In this document: positions 8,031 through 17,528 of the stretch, one piece after another
Layout: each line of letters opens with the position of its first letter
Numbering within the stretch: the first letter of the stretch is position 1
Origin: Spirosoma endophyticum
Lineage (GTDB): Bacteria > Bacteroidota > Bacteroidia > Cytophagales > Spirosomataceae
Direction: 5' to 3'
Assembly (NCBI RefSeq): GCF_900112365.1
Contig: NZ_FOLQ01000001.1
Location: 62,001-126,000 of the forward strand
Length of the DNA stretch: 64,000 nt
The notes under the pieces: generated by a model
Seen by the model: only the letters and a program-made list of their open reading frames with translations
What the model was told of the DNA's origin: nothing
Database searches by the model: none
Made by a program: the position numbers and the translations under genes

Positions 8031-11000
8031 TTACAAGCCAAGTCGGAAGCCCACCGTATAGGTTTTGGGGTTCGGAATAACGCCCATTTCCAACCCCTGT
8101 GTGATGGCGTTGGTACCGTTCGATACCTCTGGATCGTAGCCTGGATATTTGGTGATGGTGAACAGATTCTGTCCGCTCACATACACTTCGAGGCTGCGAA
8201 TTTTTGCCTTGCTTAACAGAGTTTCCGGGATGCGATAGGCCAGCGACAGGTTCTTCAGTTTGGTGTAACTGCCGTCGTATACGTAGCGGCTGCTATTGTT
8301 AAAATTCTTGCTGGTGTTGCTGAACGCCGGATTGTCAGTCTGATTGCTGGCCGTCCAGATATTCAGGGCTTCGGTGGTCGTGGCGTTTCGTTGATCACCC
8401 AGGCCACCCCACAGATACGCCAGTGTCTGCGAATAAATCTGGTTGCCGTGCGTACCCTGGAACATGAAGCTCAGCGTAAAATTGCCGTAACTCACGTCGT
8501 TGATAAAGCCGAATGAATACTTGGGCGTACCGTTGCCAATAGACACTCGGTCGTCGGTCGTGTAGGCATGGTCCCCGTTCACATCCAGGTACTTGGCGTC
8601 GCCCGGCTTCATGCCGAATTGGGCGGCCTGATCGGCTTCGCTCGTTTTCCAGGTGCCGAGGAACTGGTAGCCGAAAAACTCGCCCAAGGGCCGACCAACC
8701 CGCAGGATCGATGCGCTGTTAAACGCTGACCCGACGCCGTTCACAATCACGTTGTCCAGGCCACCCAGATCAGTGACCTTATTGCGATTGAAGGATATAT
8801 TGAAATTGCTGGTCCAGCGCAGTTTGCCCGTTGCAACGGGTGTCCCGCTCAGCGAAAATTCGAGCCCTTTGTTCTCCACACTGCCGATGTTACGCAGGTA
8901 GTTGCCACCACCTAAATAGAACGGTGCCTGATAGCTATAGAGCAGGTTTGTGATGTTTTTCTGATACACATCGGCCGTAAATCGCAAACGCCCATTTAAA
9001 AAGGAAGCATCAAGACCGGCATCGTATTGAGTGGTCGTTTCCCATTTCAGGCTGCTCGATACGGGCGATCCCAGGGGCGTAGCCACACTGGGCGTAGTAC
9101 CATCAAAATAATAGGCCGGTTGACCGCCACCCGTCGTGACCTGGGCAATGGTCGCGTAGGCACCCACTGCCTGATTACCGGTCTGGCCGTAGCTGGCGCG
9201 GATTTTCAAGTCAGAAAACAGCTTGGAATTCGCCAGAAAAGCCTCTTTGGCCAGGTTCCAGCCGAGCGCAAGCGAGGGGAACGTACTGTACTTCTGGGTT
9301 AAGTGCGACGAACCATCGGTACGGACGCTGGCCGTGAGCAGGTACTTATCCTTGTAGGCGTAGTTGACCCGGCCCATGTACGATTGCAGGCCATCAGCCG
9401 AGTAACCCGACGATGTCTGCTGCGAGGTGCCCAGACTTAGGTTGTAGTAGCCCAGCGCGTAGGTTGACAAACTGTTTGCCCGCGCATTAACCGACATGCC
9501 CTGTCCCTGCTGTTGTTCATATAAGGCAGTTACGGTCAGCGCGTGCTCGCCAAAATCGGCTTTGTATGTCAGGAAGTTACTGTTTTGGAAATTCCAGTTC
9601 CGGGATGCGTTTACCTGCGCATACAAAACGCCATTCCCCGTTCCCGGACCAAATAACGACTGGTTGAATGGTGACCCGATCTGATAAGTAGTGTTTGTCG
9701 TAAACGTCAGGCCTTTAATGATCTGATACGTTAAAATGCCGGTTCCGGCGACGTTCGTATTCCGGCTGTCATCGAGCTGGCTGGTTGCCCGCGCGACGGG
9801 ATTAAACTGAATCGACGCGTAGGGGGCCGTAAGGATAAACTCACCCGTTGTCGGGTTGCGAACGGGGGAAGTCGGGTCCCATTCCGTTGCCTGCGTAAAG
9901 GGGTCCGTTAAATCGCCCGAATAATTCGTGTTCCGGCTATTGGGCAACACGGCCGACAGATTGAATTTAACATTAATCCGGTCATTGATTTTGGCATCGA
10001 TATTCGCCCGTAACGTTGCCCGCTTGTAGTACTGATTGAGAATCAGGCCGGGCTGGTCGAGATAATTAGCTGACAGTAGATATTTTACGTTTGCCGATCC
10101 GCCCGATACGTCGAGTTGATAATTCTGGACCAACGGTTCCTGATGAAGTTCATCCTGCCAGTCGGTGCCGCCACTGGCTTTAAGGGCCTGCAGCCGATCG
10201 TCCGAAAAAGCGGGCGCATTTCCCGTCGATGCGAACTGCGTATTGACTGTCCGGGCAAAGTCGTAAGCGTTCAACAGCGATAGTTTCTTGGGCATGCTGG
10301 CCCGGCTGAACCACGTACTGAAATTCACTTTTGCTTTGCCTTCCTGCCCCGATTTGGTCGTGATCAGTACCACCCCATTCGAGCCTCTGGACCCGTAAAT
10401 GGCTGTAGCCGAAGCATCTTTCAGAATTTCCAGCGACTCAATGTCATTGGGGTTAATGGACTCGATGTTTCCACCAATGAATCCATCGATCACGTACAAC
10501 GGATCGTTGGAACCCGTAATGGAGTTAGCCCCTCGGATGCGAACGCTCAACCCACGGCCGGGCTGCCCGCTGCTGCTGGCTACCACCACGCCGGACGTAG
10601 TGCCCTGCAACGCCTGTTCGACCCGAACGAGTGGCCGCTTGGCAATCTCTTTGGCGCTTACCGTACTGGTGGCTCCTGTTACGTCGCTTTTGCGCTGCTC
10701 CCCATAGCCAACGACGACCACTTCCTGAAGTCCCTTCTCGCTCACGGTTAGCGTTACGTTCAGGGTGGATTGAGCGCCAACGGTCACCTCCTGGCTCTCA
10801 TAACCGACGAAACTGAAGACCAGAATGACATTCCGTTCCGCCAGATCGAGCTGATATTGCCCTCTCGTATCGGTGGTTGTGCCTCGTTGAGAGCCTTTCA
10901 CCACAATACTCACACCGGGCAGACCTTCGCCTTTTTCGTCCGTAACCCGGCCCGTTATCGGAGCTAGCGCACTTCTGAAACTCTGAACTCTGTCCGTGAG

Positions 11001-11429
11001 CATGTCCGACATTTTTTTCGCAACTTCCGCCCTGGAATCTAAACGGAGCCCGGTTCGTAGCTCGGCCGTTGGGGGCGCTGACCCGTTCGCCGGTTTCTCC
11101 AGTACTGATTCTTCTTTCCGTTTTATAACGATGGTTTTGCTGACAATCGAATAGCTTAAGGGTTGATTTCTAAACAGTTCGTCCAGCGCATTTTCTAACG
11201 TAGCATTTTTCAGGTGCAGAGAAACCCTGTTGCTTTTCGTGAGCAGATCCGTTTGCAGAAAGAAGGAATAACCGCTTTGTTTTTCGATTTTATCCAGCAC
11301 TTTTTCGAGCGGAGCGTTCCGTTCATTCAGGGAAATACGCTGGCTGTAGCCTGATGCATACATATGCAAACAGGACACAAGGATCAGCATACTGGTAATG
11401 TTGAGTCGCATGATCAATTTTCGTTTCAT
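8031..11429 (-). CDS. SusC/RagA-family TonB-linked outer membrane transporter with STN domain
   Basis: About 1132 residues if translation starts at the Met at 11429, chosen because it begins a good signal peptide (MKRKLIMRLNITSMLILVSC); the frame is open up to 11519 and starts at 11462 or 11519 are possible. After the signal come an STN domain (SLNERNAPLEKVLDKIEKQ to IVIKRKEE), a carboxypeptidase-regulatory-like domain (ITGRVTDEKGEGLPGVSI), a TonB box region (EVVVVGYGEQRKSDVTGA), the plug with the DPLYVIDG and ATAIYGSRGSNGVVLITTK motifs, and a long beta-barrel ending in KTYTVGFRLGL. The STN domain is the part that signals to a FecR-type anti-sigma factor, which is encoded just upstream together with an ECF sigma factor. 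So ligand uptake and induction are probably coupled. Confidence 0.95.
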   Translation of the reverse strand: MKRKLIMRLNITSMLILVSCLHMYASGYSQRISLNERNAPLEKVLDKIEKQSGYSFFLQTDLLTKSNRVSLHLKNATLENALDELFRNQPLSYSIVSKTIVIKRKEESVLEKPANGSAPPTAELRTGLRLDSRAEVAKKMSDMLTDRVQSFRSALAPITGRVTDEKGEGLPGVSIVVKGSQRGTTTDTRGQYQLDLAERNVILVFSFVGYESQEVTVGAQSTLNVTLTVSEKGLQEVVVVGYGEQRKSDVTGATSTVSAKEIAKRPLVRVEQALQGTTSGVVVASSSGQPGRGLSVRIRGANSITGSNDPLYVIDGFIGGNIESINPNDIESLEILKDASATAIYGSRGSNGVVLITTKSGQEGKAKVNFSTWFSRASMPKKLSLLNAYDFARTVNTQFASTGNAPAFSDDRLQALKASGGTDWQDELHQEPLVQNYQLDVSGGSANVKYLLSANYLDQPGLILNQYYKRATLRANIDAKINDRINVKFNLSAVLPNSRNTNYSGDLTDPFTQATEWDPTSPVRNPTTGEFILTAPYASIQFNPVARATSQLDDSRNTNVAGTGILTYQIIKGLTFTTNTTYQIGSPFNQSLFGPGTGNGVLYAQVNASRNWNFQNSNFLTYKADFGEHALTVTALYEQQQGQGMSVNARANSLSTYALGYYNLSLGTSQQTSSGYSADGLQSYMGRVNYAYKDKYLLTASVRTDGSSHLTQKYSTFPSLALGWNLAKEAFLANSKLFSDLKIRASYGQTGNQAVGAYATIAQVTTGGGQPAYYFDGTTPSVATPLGSPVSSSLKWETTTQYDAGLDASFLNGRLRFTADVYQKNITNLLYSYQAPFYLGGGNYLRNIGSVENKGLEFSLSGTPVATGKLRWTSNFNISFNRNKVTDLGGLDNVIVNGVGSAFNSASILRVGRPLGEFFGYQFLGTWKTSEADQAAQFGMKPGDAKYLDVNGDHAYTTDDRVSIGNGTPKYSFGFINDVSYGNFTLSFMFQGTHGNQIYSQTLAYLWGGLGDQRNATTTEALNIWTASNQTDNPAFSNTSKNFNNSSRYVYDGSYTKLKNLSLAYRIPETLLSKAKIRSLEVYVSGQNLFTITKYPGYDPEVSNGTNAITQGLEMGVIPNPKTYTVGFRLGL

Positions 11430-11576
11430 GCCCGCACTGCATTCGGTCAGCCGGGAATTCATAAGATTTTCCCAGGGCGCTGCCAGGCAATGCCATAGGT
11501 AAAAAGTAGAATAGTTCATACTTTTGTATGGGTTTGGGATTTGGTAAATGCTTGTGGCTCAATAGTTTTTACTAGT

Positions 11577-11649
11577 CTGCCTGTGTTACTGGCAGGTTAT
11601 CCTAAGCGTCAGGCCGGGATGTGCTCGCAACACGTTCCGGCTTTTTTTT
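11577..11649. other. Two hairpins between fecR-like and susC-like genes
   Basis: The gap from the anti-sigma gene to SusC contains two stem-loops: CTGCC/GGCAG at 11577-11595 and an interrupted GCCGG...CCGGC stem at 11613-11641 followed on the plus strand by eight T. The T-run lies on the plus strand, whereas both flanking genes run on the minus strand, so this is not a normal terminator for them. It may be a leader structure of the SusC transcript or the end of an antisense transcript. The rest of the gap shows nothing recognisable. Confidence 0.4.
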
Positions 11650-11700
11650 AGTGGGATACCCTGCGGCTGTGCCGAGCCTTGCCCGATACGGCCCTGTCGA

Positions 11701-12963
11701 TCATGATTTTACTGTGATTTTTCGTCCGTCTAGTTTAAAATTTACACCACTCAATTGTAGAATCTGGAAAATCTGGGAGAGGGGCACATCTCTGGAAATC
11801 CTGCCTCTGAATTTCATGTCCGGTATTTTGCCCTGATAACCCACCTTGACATCATACCAGCGGGCAATCTGGCGCATGATCGTGGGCAGGTCGGTGTCCT
11901 TGAAATGAAACTGGCCATTCTTCCAGGCCACCGCTTCTTCCAGGTCTGCCTGCGCGATTAAATTCAGGTTTGGCCGGTTCCCCGAAGCCAGTTGCGCCTG
12001 CTCACCCGGTTTGAGAATCAAGGCCGAAGCAGTCTTCCCGTTGGGCCGATTGCTTGATACGTTAGCCAGTGTTTTTATGACCTTTACTTTGCCTTCCAAC
12101 AGGGTGGTTTTGACGCTTTTCTCGTCCGAATAACTATTGATATTAAAGTGAGTTCCCAACACTTCGACAACCTGTCCTTCGGAACAGACTCGGAAAGGCC
12201 GCGCTACGTTAGGACTCGTTTTAACGTGCGTAATCTCAAAATAAGCTTCGCCATTTAGCTCGACCTGCCGTTCGTGGCTCAAAAATTTAGTGGGGTATTT
12301 CAACGATGAAGCGGCATTTAACCAGACCTTGCTACCATCGGGGAGAATAACGCGGAATTTCCCTCCGCGGGGTGTCGTAATAGTGTTATACGCAACAACT
12401 GGAACTCGTTGGGACGATGAAGCCGCTGTTGCTTTGGATAGGTCATAGACTAATTGACCATCAGCGGTTTTCGTGATCACCATATCCGACTGCCTGGCAA
12501 TTTCGCCATTGGTGGCGTCGTCCAGGTTTATCTGAGACGCATCGGCCAGGGTTAAAACGGCCTTGTTTCCGCCCGGTAGAATATCATTTAGCTGTTGGGC
12601 AACTGGCTGTGTGGGTGTATCCTTATAGACAACCTGATAAACGAGAAGGCCAGAAATGACAATAACAAGGGCTGCCGCAACGAGCTGGCCTAAACGGGTG
12701 CCTATATACGTAGTACGCGCCGTTTGGGTATGCCCTGTTTCGGCGGCTATCCGTTCCCAGGCCGCTTCTTTATCGCCCGGGCCGAAGCGATCAAGTTCCT
12801 GACCAAGAGTGTCTTTCTCCGTCAGTTTCTCAAAAAGCGCTCTATTGTGCTCGCTTTGGGCGATCCAATCGGCCAGTTCTTCCCGTTCCGGATGGCTCAA
12901 TTCGCCCTTGAGGTACTTCGCAATCAGGTCGCCTTGCCTGAAATAGCCGCTGTAGTCTTCCAT
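11701..12963 (-). CDS. FecR-family anti-sigma factor
   Basis: A 420-residue protein. The N-terminal cytoplasmic segment (residues 1-75, LIAKYLKGELSHPEREELADWI) is the sigma-binding region, then comes a single transmembrane helix (about 91-111), the periplasmic FecR domain (ITTPRGGKFRVILPDGSKVWLNAASSLKYP, about 190-290) and a C-terminal DUF4974-type domain (KFRGRISRDVPLSQIFQILQLSGVNFKL) that contacts the STN domain of the partner transporter. It lies between the ECF sigma gene and SusC, the standard order for cell-surface signalling in Bacteroidota. It is expected to hold the sigma factor inactive until SusC reports ligand. Confidence 0.95.
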   Translation of the reverse strand: MEDYSGYFRQGDLIAKYLKGELSHPEREELADWIAQSEHNRALFEKLTEKDTLGQELDRFGPGDKEAAWERIAAETGHTQTARTTYIGTRLGQLVAAALVIVISGLLVYQVVYKDTPTQPVAQQLNDILPGGNKAVLTLADASQINLDDATNGEIARQSDMVITKTADGQLVYDLSKATAASSSQRVPVVAYNTITTPRGGKFRVILPDGSKVWLNAASSLKYPTKFLSHERQVELNGEAYFEITHVKTSPNVARPFRVCSEGQVVEVLGTHFNINSYSDEKSVKTTLLEGKVKVIKTLANVSSNRPNGKTASALILKPGEQAQLASGNRPNLNLIAQADLEEAVAWKNGQFHFKDTDLPTIMRQIARWYDVKVGYQGKIPDMKFRGRISRDVPLSQIFQILQLSGVNFKLDGRKITVKS

Positions 12964-13097
12964 GGTGCTGCGTTACACCATAGAGACACCTGACATCTGA
13001 AATAGGATAAAGGGAATATAAATTTTAATGAATTATTTTTTGACGACAACCGGGAAGGCCTAAAGTTATAATTCAATCCCGTTGATTTTCAGGGACA

Positions 13098-13688
13098 CTA
13101 TACTATATGCAGGACATTCCAGGTGATAAGCAGAGCGAATAATTCGGGCGACAGGTGTAACTTTAGTAGCTCCAGTGCCCGATGTTTCTGTTTTTTGACA
13201 GTATTGATCGACATCGACAACTCGTCTGCTATCTCCTGATTCTTTTTCCCTTCGAGATAACTCATGACCGAAATGACCCGATAACTTTCGGGTAGAGCGT
13301 TAATAGCGGCATGAATTTCAGCAATCACTTCCGACGAGATGATGGCATCCATGATGGTTGCTTCTTCAGGTTCACTGGTTCCCTGTTGCAGTCGGTAGTC
13401 ATCAACCACTTTCGCGTGACGTATTACATTCAGGCTGGCATTGCGAACGGTGCTGTACAGGTAGTTTTTCACCGCTACATTATTAGCCAGGACAAATGCT
13501 CGTTCCTGCCAGTATTTAATAAAAGCATCCTGCGCAATGTCCTGCGCCTGGGCCTGATCGCGAACAATTTGTTGAGAAAAGTAGACAAGACGATCGTAGA
13601 ATTCCTTGAACAGGCTGTCCAGGTCAAGCGCATCCGGGGTGGCTTCCGGACCACTTATCGTTGCATACATCTTCCGTAGAACACCCAT
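13098..13688 (-). CDS. ECF-type RNA polymerase sigma factor
   Basis: About 196 residues from the Met at 13688 (MGVLRKMYATISG); a second Met at 13670 is also plausible, and the frame is open to 13766. Region 2 is seen in LFKEFYDRLVYFSQQIVRDQAQAQDIAQDAFIKYW (residues about 25-60), with the linker VKNYLYSTVRNASLNVIRH, and region 4 with helix-turn-helix in LPESYRVISVMSYLEGKKNQEIADELSMSINTVKKQKHRALELL. This is the Bacteroidota sigma-70/ECF group that partners with FecR. It is 134 bases upstream of the anti-sigma gene on the same strand and probably directs transcription of the SusC locus. Confidence 0.93.
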   Translation of the reverse strand: MGVLRKMYATISGPEATPDALDLDSLFKEFYDRLVYFSQQIVRDQAQAQDIAQDAFIKYWQERAFVLANNVAVKNYLYSTVRNASLNVIRHAKVVDDYRLQQGTSEPEEATIMDAIISSEVIAEIHAAINALPESYRVISVMSYLEGKKNQEIADELSMSINTVKKQKHRALELLKLHLSPELFALLITWNVLHIV

Positions 13689-14058
13689 CGTATGACGTAG
13701 TAAAGGTACGCAAAAAGGGTTGTAAGCAATCGCTGTTGATATCCGCAGCGACTGCCAGAAAACCATTATTTTTCTAAATAAATCGAATGCTAAGTAAATG
13801 GCAGATACTTAAAAAAACCTTAACAAATGCTTAACATGTAAGTAATGGAGGGATTTTTAGGAAAAAAAAGAGAAATTATGAGATAGGAATCGTTGTTTTA
13901 CCTGATTCTTCGTCTAGGTCCCTAAATAATACCATGTACCGTGATGAGGACCCGGCGACGCAGCTGAATACCTTTGGGATGAATAGACCCGGCCTTATTT
14001 TCAGGTCCAGATCAGGCGTACTGCCTTATATGGCTAGTCAACCAGATTCCACGCGACT
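13689..14058. other. Divergent intergenic region
   Basis: This gap separates the sigma gene (minus) from the DUF4269 gene (plus). It holds no convincing reading frame. A TACCTTTG box at 13969-13976 matches the Bacteroidota -7 consensus TAnnTTTG and lies about 80 bases before the DUF4269 start, but I see no TTG at the right distance upstream, so a promoter here is only a possibility. Confidence 0.3.
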
Positions 14059-14583
14059 ATGGATTTTAACACAATTGAGTATCTAAAAGAAGGTACTACA
14101 AGACAACGGGAAGCGTATGGCGTGTTGACAGAATACCAGGTGCTGGCTAAGCTGGAAGCCTTTTCGCCCATCCTGGTGGGCACCATACCAATCAACATCG
14201 ATATTGAAACAAGCGACCTCGATATTATCTGCTACTGGACCGATAGGCAGACGTTTACGGCCATGGTACGTGATGGGTTTAGCTCCGAAAAAGGATTCAG
14301 CATCAGGGAGTCGTCAACATCGGGCAGGGACGTTGTCGTGGCTAATTTTAGCCTTGAGGGGTTTGACATTGAAATCTTTGGAGAGAACATTCCAACCCGG
14401 CAACAAATGGGCTATCGGCATATGCTGATCGAACACAAACTCCTGTCAGAGCGCGATGAAGCGTTCCGACAGGAGATTATTGCCCTCAAACGAAAAGGCT
14501 ACAAGACCGAACCGGCTTTCGGTCTATTGCTTGGCCTTCAGGGAAATCCATACGTTGAGCTATTGGCGTATGAAAACGTTTGA
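14059..14583 (+). CDS. DUF4269 domain protein
   Basis: A 174-residue soluble protein. The motif LVGTIPINIDIETSDLDIICYW looks like the nucleotidyltransferase-type glycine and double-aspartate (SDLDI) motif, and the later GYRHMLIEHKLLSERDEAFRQEI and GYKTEPAFGLLLGLQGNPYVELL blocks are characteristic of the DUF4269 family as I recall it. Function is not known; a nucleotidyltransferase-like fold is an inference from the SDLD motif. It stands alone between the sigma gene and the AraC regulator. Confidence 0.7.
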   Translation: MDFNTIEYLKEGTTRQREAYGVLTEYQVLAKLEAFSPILVGTIPINIDIETSDLDIICYWTDRQTFTAMVRDGFSSEKGFSIRESSTSGRDVVVANFSLEGFDIEIFGENIPTRQQMGYRHMLIEHKLLSERDEAFRQEIIALKRKGYKTEPAFGLLLGLQGNPYVELLAYENV

Positions 14584-14748
14584 TAGATATTAATTGAGGT
14601 ATTCTTATAAATGACGGATTGGTTTTCATCAAATAATCATGAGTAACCGATTTGTGATGAGCGTACTGATGGTTGCCCGGTAAGCTTTTTCAACCAACTA
14701 ACTCAGGATTTGAATTGGTCGGCTGATTTGAATTCCTTAACTTTGAGT

Positions 14749-15627
14749 ATGGCAGATCAACTAATACGTTCGGTTTCGGAGTTCAACAATGACCTAAAAT
14801 TAAAAGGCTTCAATGTTTTTGAGATAGAATGTGACAGTAGCGCCACCCGCATCTATAGCCGGAAAGATTTCTACAAAATTTGCCTGACAACCGGCCAGAG
14901 CATCATCCATTATGCGGACAGGAGCTTTGAGCACAACGATACGGTTCTGTTTTTTGGCAATCCACACGTTCCTTATTCATGGGAAACGATTTCAACTACT
15001 TACGTAGGCTACACCTGCCTGTTTTCTGAGGACTTCCTCAAACTGTCCGACCGGTCAGAAAGTCTGCAAAATTCTCCTTTATTCAAGCTCAGCGGCACAC
15101 CGATATTTATTATAAGTCCGCAGCAACGGGAGTTTTTAAATACAATCTTCCAGAAAATGATCGAGGAGCAGCAGACCAATTATTCGTACAAAGATGACCT
15201 GATGCGCAACTACATACACCTAATTATTCACGAAGCGTTGAAGCTAGAGCCCTCGCAACATTTTGACCAGCATAAGAACGCCGGTTCCCGGCTGGCCGCT
15301 GTTTTTCTTGAATTGCTGGAACGGCAGTTTCCGATTGAGACCATCGCCCGTCCGTTACAACTGACTACGGCTCAGGATTACGCCAGGAGCCTGAATGTTC
15401 ATGTCAACTATCTAAACAGGGCTGTTAATGAGGTAACCGGTAAATCCACCACGGCTCATATTGCAGAACGCGTTCTGAGCGAAGCAAAAGCCCTGCTACA
15501 ACATACCGACTGGAACATTTCCGACATTGCCTATGCCCTGGGCTTTGATTATCCTTCCTATTTCAACAACTTCTTCAAAAAGTTTACGGGTACCAATCCC
15601 CGAAACTTCCGTCTGGTGATGGTTTGA
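14749..15627 (+). CDS. AraC-family transcriptional regulator
   Basis: About 292 residues from ATG at 14749; the frame extends back to a TTG at 14710, which I consider less likely. The N-terminal half is a small cupin-like sensor region (VFEIECDSSATRIYSRKDFYKICLTTG, YADRSFEHNDTVLFFGNPHVPYSWE). The C-terminal 100 residues contain two helix-turn-helix units, the second ending NISDIAYALGFDYPSYFNNFFKKFTGTNPRNFR, the classical AraC signature. A TAACTTTG box at 14738-14745 with TTG 20 bases upstream resembles a Bacteroidota promoter but would leave almost no leader. It precedes the alcohol dehydrogenase by 115 bases on the same strand and probably regulates it and perhaps the operon behind. Confidence 0.92.
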   Translation: MADQLIRSVSEFNNDLKLKGFNVFEIECDSSATRIYSRKDFYKICLTTGQSIIHYADRSFEHNDTVLFFGNPHVPYSWETISTTYVGYTCLFSEDFLKLSDRSESLQNSPLFKLSGTPIFIISPQQREFLNTIFQKMIEEQQTNYSYKDDLMRNYIHLIIHEALKLEPSQHFDQHKNAGSRLAAVFLELLERQFPIETIARPLQLTTAQDYARSLNVHVNYLNRAVNEVTGKSTTAHIAERVLSEAKALLQHTDWNISDIAYALGFDYPSYFNNFFKKFTGTNPRNFRLVMV

Positions 15628-15679
15628 AATGTATAAGTATTGGTTTGAATACTTTTATCTGACCTATTCTTTCCGGCTG

Positions 15680-15687
15680 TAGCTTTG
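15680..15687 (+). promoter_or_regulatory. Possible -7 promoter box
   Basis: TAGCTTTG matches TAnnTTTG, the Bacteroidota -7 element, 55 bases before the alcohol dehydrogenase start. A correctly spaced TTG (-33) is not obvious, so confidence is low. Confidence 0.3.
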
Positions 15688-15742
15688 TCTGTATATAAAT
15701 TTAGAAGACAAACCTAAACAGTCGCTTCGGCAGCCGATTGAT

Positions 15743-16786
15743 ATGATCGCAACAAAAGGGTATGCAGCCCAAACCAAAGAGTCAGCACTGGCTCCCTGGA
15801 GTTTCCAGCGCCGTGAGGTAGGGCCCCACGATGTGCAATTTGATATTCTTTACTGTGGCGTTTGTCATTCGGACCTCCACCAGATCAAAGATGAGTGGGG
15901 CGGGAGCATTTTTCCGATGGTTCCCGGTCACGAAATCGTAGGTAAAGTCGTTGCCGTTGGCGCTCACGTCACTAAATTCAAGGTGGGCGATTTAGCGGGC
16001 ACCGGATGCATGGTCGATTCCTGCCGCGTGTGCGAATCCTGTCAGCAGGGTCTGGAGCAGTACTGCCTGGTCGGCAATAGCCAGACCTATAACGGGTTGG
16101 AACAGGATAAGAAAACGCCTACGTACGGTGGCTACTCCAACACCATCGTCGTCAACGAAGATTTCGTACTACACATACCTCAGAATTTAGACCTGGCGGC
16201 CACGGCTCCCCTGCTCTGTGCCGGCATTACGACGTATTCACCGCTACGCCACTGGAAGGTGGGGCCAGGTCATAAGCTGGCTGTTGTAGGCCTGGGCGGC
16301 TTGGGGCACATGGGCGTTAAGTTCGGAGTAGCCTTAGGGGCTGACGTGACCGTGCTGAGCACGTCCCCCAGGAAAGAAGCTGATGCGCAAAAGCTGGGTG
16401 CCCATCATTTCATGGTAACAACTGATCCCGCTCAGCTCGAAGCCGCAAGCGGGCAATTTGATTTCATCCTTGATACCGTATCGGCGGAGCATGATTACAT
16501 GCAGTACATGACGATGTTGAACGTTGATGGCGTACACATCTGTGTGGGTGCTCCTCCAACGCCTTCAGCCATGCACGCCTTTAGCCTCATCATTGGTCGG
16601 AAAAGTATTGCCGGGTCAAGTATTGGCGGTATTGCAGAAACTCAGGAAATGCTGGATTTCTGCGCCGAGCATGACATTGTTTCAGACATCGAGATGATCG
16701 ACATCAAGGATATTCAACCCGCATATGATCGTATGGTGAAGGGGGATGTGCGCTACCGGTTTGTCATCGATATGGCTACTTTATAG
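15743..16786 (+). CDS. Zinc-dependent NAD(P) alcohol dehydrogenase
   Basis: A 347-residue medium-chain dehydrogenase of the cinnamyl-alcohol/YahK-like type, which reduces aldehydes or oxidises primary alcohols with NADP(H). Catalytic zinc ligands are seen in CGVCHSDLH (Cys41) and PGHEIVG; the structural zinc cysteines appear as C-x2-C-x2-C-x7-C in SCRVCESCQQGLEQYC. The Rossmann motif is VVGLGGLGHMGVKFG. It lies between an AraC regulator and the molybdenum aldehyde oxidoreductase operon, so an aldehyde substrate shared with that enzyme is plausible. AraC-regulator/alcohol-dehydrogenase pairs are common in Bacteroidota. Confidence 0.92.
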   Translation: MIATKGYAAQTKESALAPWSFQRREVGPHDVQFDILYCGVCHSDLHQIKDEWGGSIFPMVPGHEIVGKVVAVGAHVTKFKVGDLAGTGCMVDSCRVCESCQQGLEQYCLVGNSQTYNGLEQDKKTPTYGGYSNTIVVNEDFVLHIPQNLDLAATAPLLCAGITTYSPLRHWKVGPGHKLAVVGLGGLGHMGVKFGVALGADVTVLSTSPRKEADAQKLGAHHFMVTTDPAQLEAASGQFDFILDTVSAEHDYMQYMTMLNVDGVHICVGAPPTPSAMHAFSLIIGRKSIAGSSIGGIAETQEMLDFCAEHDIVSDIEMIDIKDIQPAYDRMVKGDVRYRFVIDMATL

Positions 16787-16883
16787 CATGACCATCATAA
16801 ACTGTCTTCTTTGACACGGCGTAATAAGGCGTGACGGCGTACGTAGCAAAAGTGGTTTTTACCAACATTAAAAATTCTGCTCA

Positions 16884-17528
16884 ATGGCTGACAACGAACG
16901 TAAAGGGAACGGATTCGACAACGATAATTCACCCCGACGGATTTTTTTAAAGAAGTCATCCGCGCTGGCGGCTTGGGCACTGACCCCTACGGTGGCAATG
17001 ACAGTGGTTGACAACGGTCTCCACGAGAAGGTGGCTCTGGCCGTCGAGCAGATGCCGTTATGGCTGACCATCAATGGGAAAGCCCAGCAACTGAGCATCG
17101 AACCACGGGTCACACTCCTCGATCTGCTCCGCGAACAGCTCCACCTGACCGGCACCAAGAAAGGCTGCGACCACGGCCAGTGTGGCGCCTGCACAGTCCA
17201 TGTCGACGGGCAGCGGGTCAACTCGTGCCTGACGCTGGCCATGACGACCGAAGGTTGTACAGTAACGACCATCGAAGGACTGGCTGACGGCGGACCGACG
17301 GGGACGTTGCACCCCATGCAGGAAGCCTTTATCAAACAAGATGGTTTTCAGTGCGGTTATTGCACACCCGGACAGATCATGTCGGCGGTGGCCTGCATCC
17401 GCGAAGGACACGCCAATACGCCGGAAGAAGTCCGCGAGTACATGAGCGGAAATATTTGCCGCTGCGGGGCCTATGCCAACATTGTCGACGCGATCATGGA
17501 CGTAAAAAAGGGAGGAGCCAAGGTATGA
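16884..17528 (+). CDS. Tat-exported 2Fe-2S subunit of aldehyde oxidoreductase (PaoA-like)
   Basis: A 214-residue iron-sulfur subunit of the xanthine dehydrogenase family. The N-terminus has a twin-arginine motif (SPRRIFLKKSSALAAWAL), so the folded complex is probably carried to the periplasm with this subunit as passenger leader. The plant-ferredoxin-like cluster uses GCDHGQCGACTVHVDGQRVNSC and the second cluster uses QCGYCTPGQIMS and SGNICRCGAYANI. Its stop overlaps the ATG of the FAD subunit (ATGA), a sign of translational coupling. It resembles E. coli PaoA (YagT) in having the signal and in gene order (FeS, FAD, Mo subunits). Confidence 0.93.
   Translation: MADNERKGNGFDNDNSPRRIFLKKSSALAAWALTPTVAMTVVDNGLHEKVALAVEQMPLWLTINGKAQQLSIEPRVTLLDLLREQLHLTGTKKGCDHGQCGACTVHVDGQRVNSCLTLAMTTEGCTVTTIEGLADGGPTGTLHPMQEAFIKQDGFQCGYCTPGQIMSAVACIREGHANTPEEVREYMSGNICRCGAYANIVDAIMDVKKGGAKV

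Noticed and set aside
11612-11649. Terminator ending the fecR-like transcript
   Set aside because: The T-run lies on the plus strand while the flanking genes run on the minus strand, so it does not fit as their terminator.
17351-17524. Longer start for the FAD subunit
   Set aside because: The extra part overlaps the 2Fe-2S subunit in another frame, whereas the ATG at 17525 gives a normal PaoB start with an ATGA overlap.
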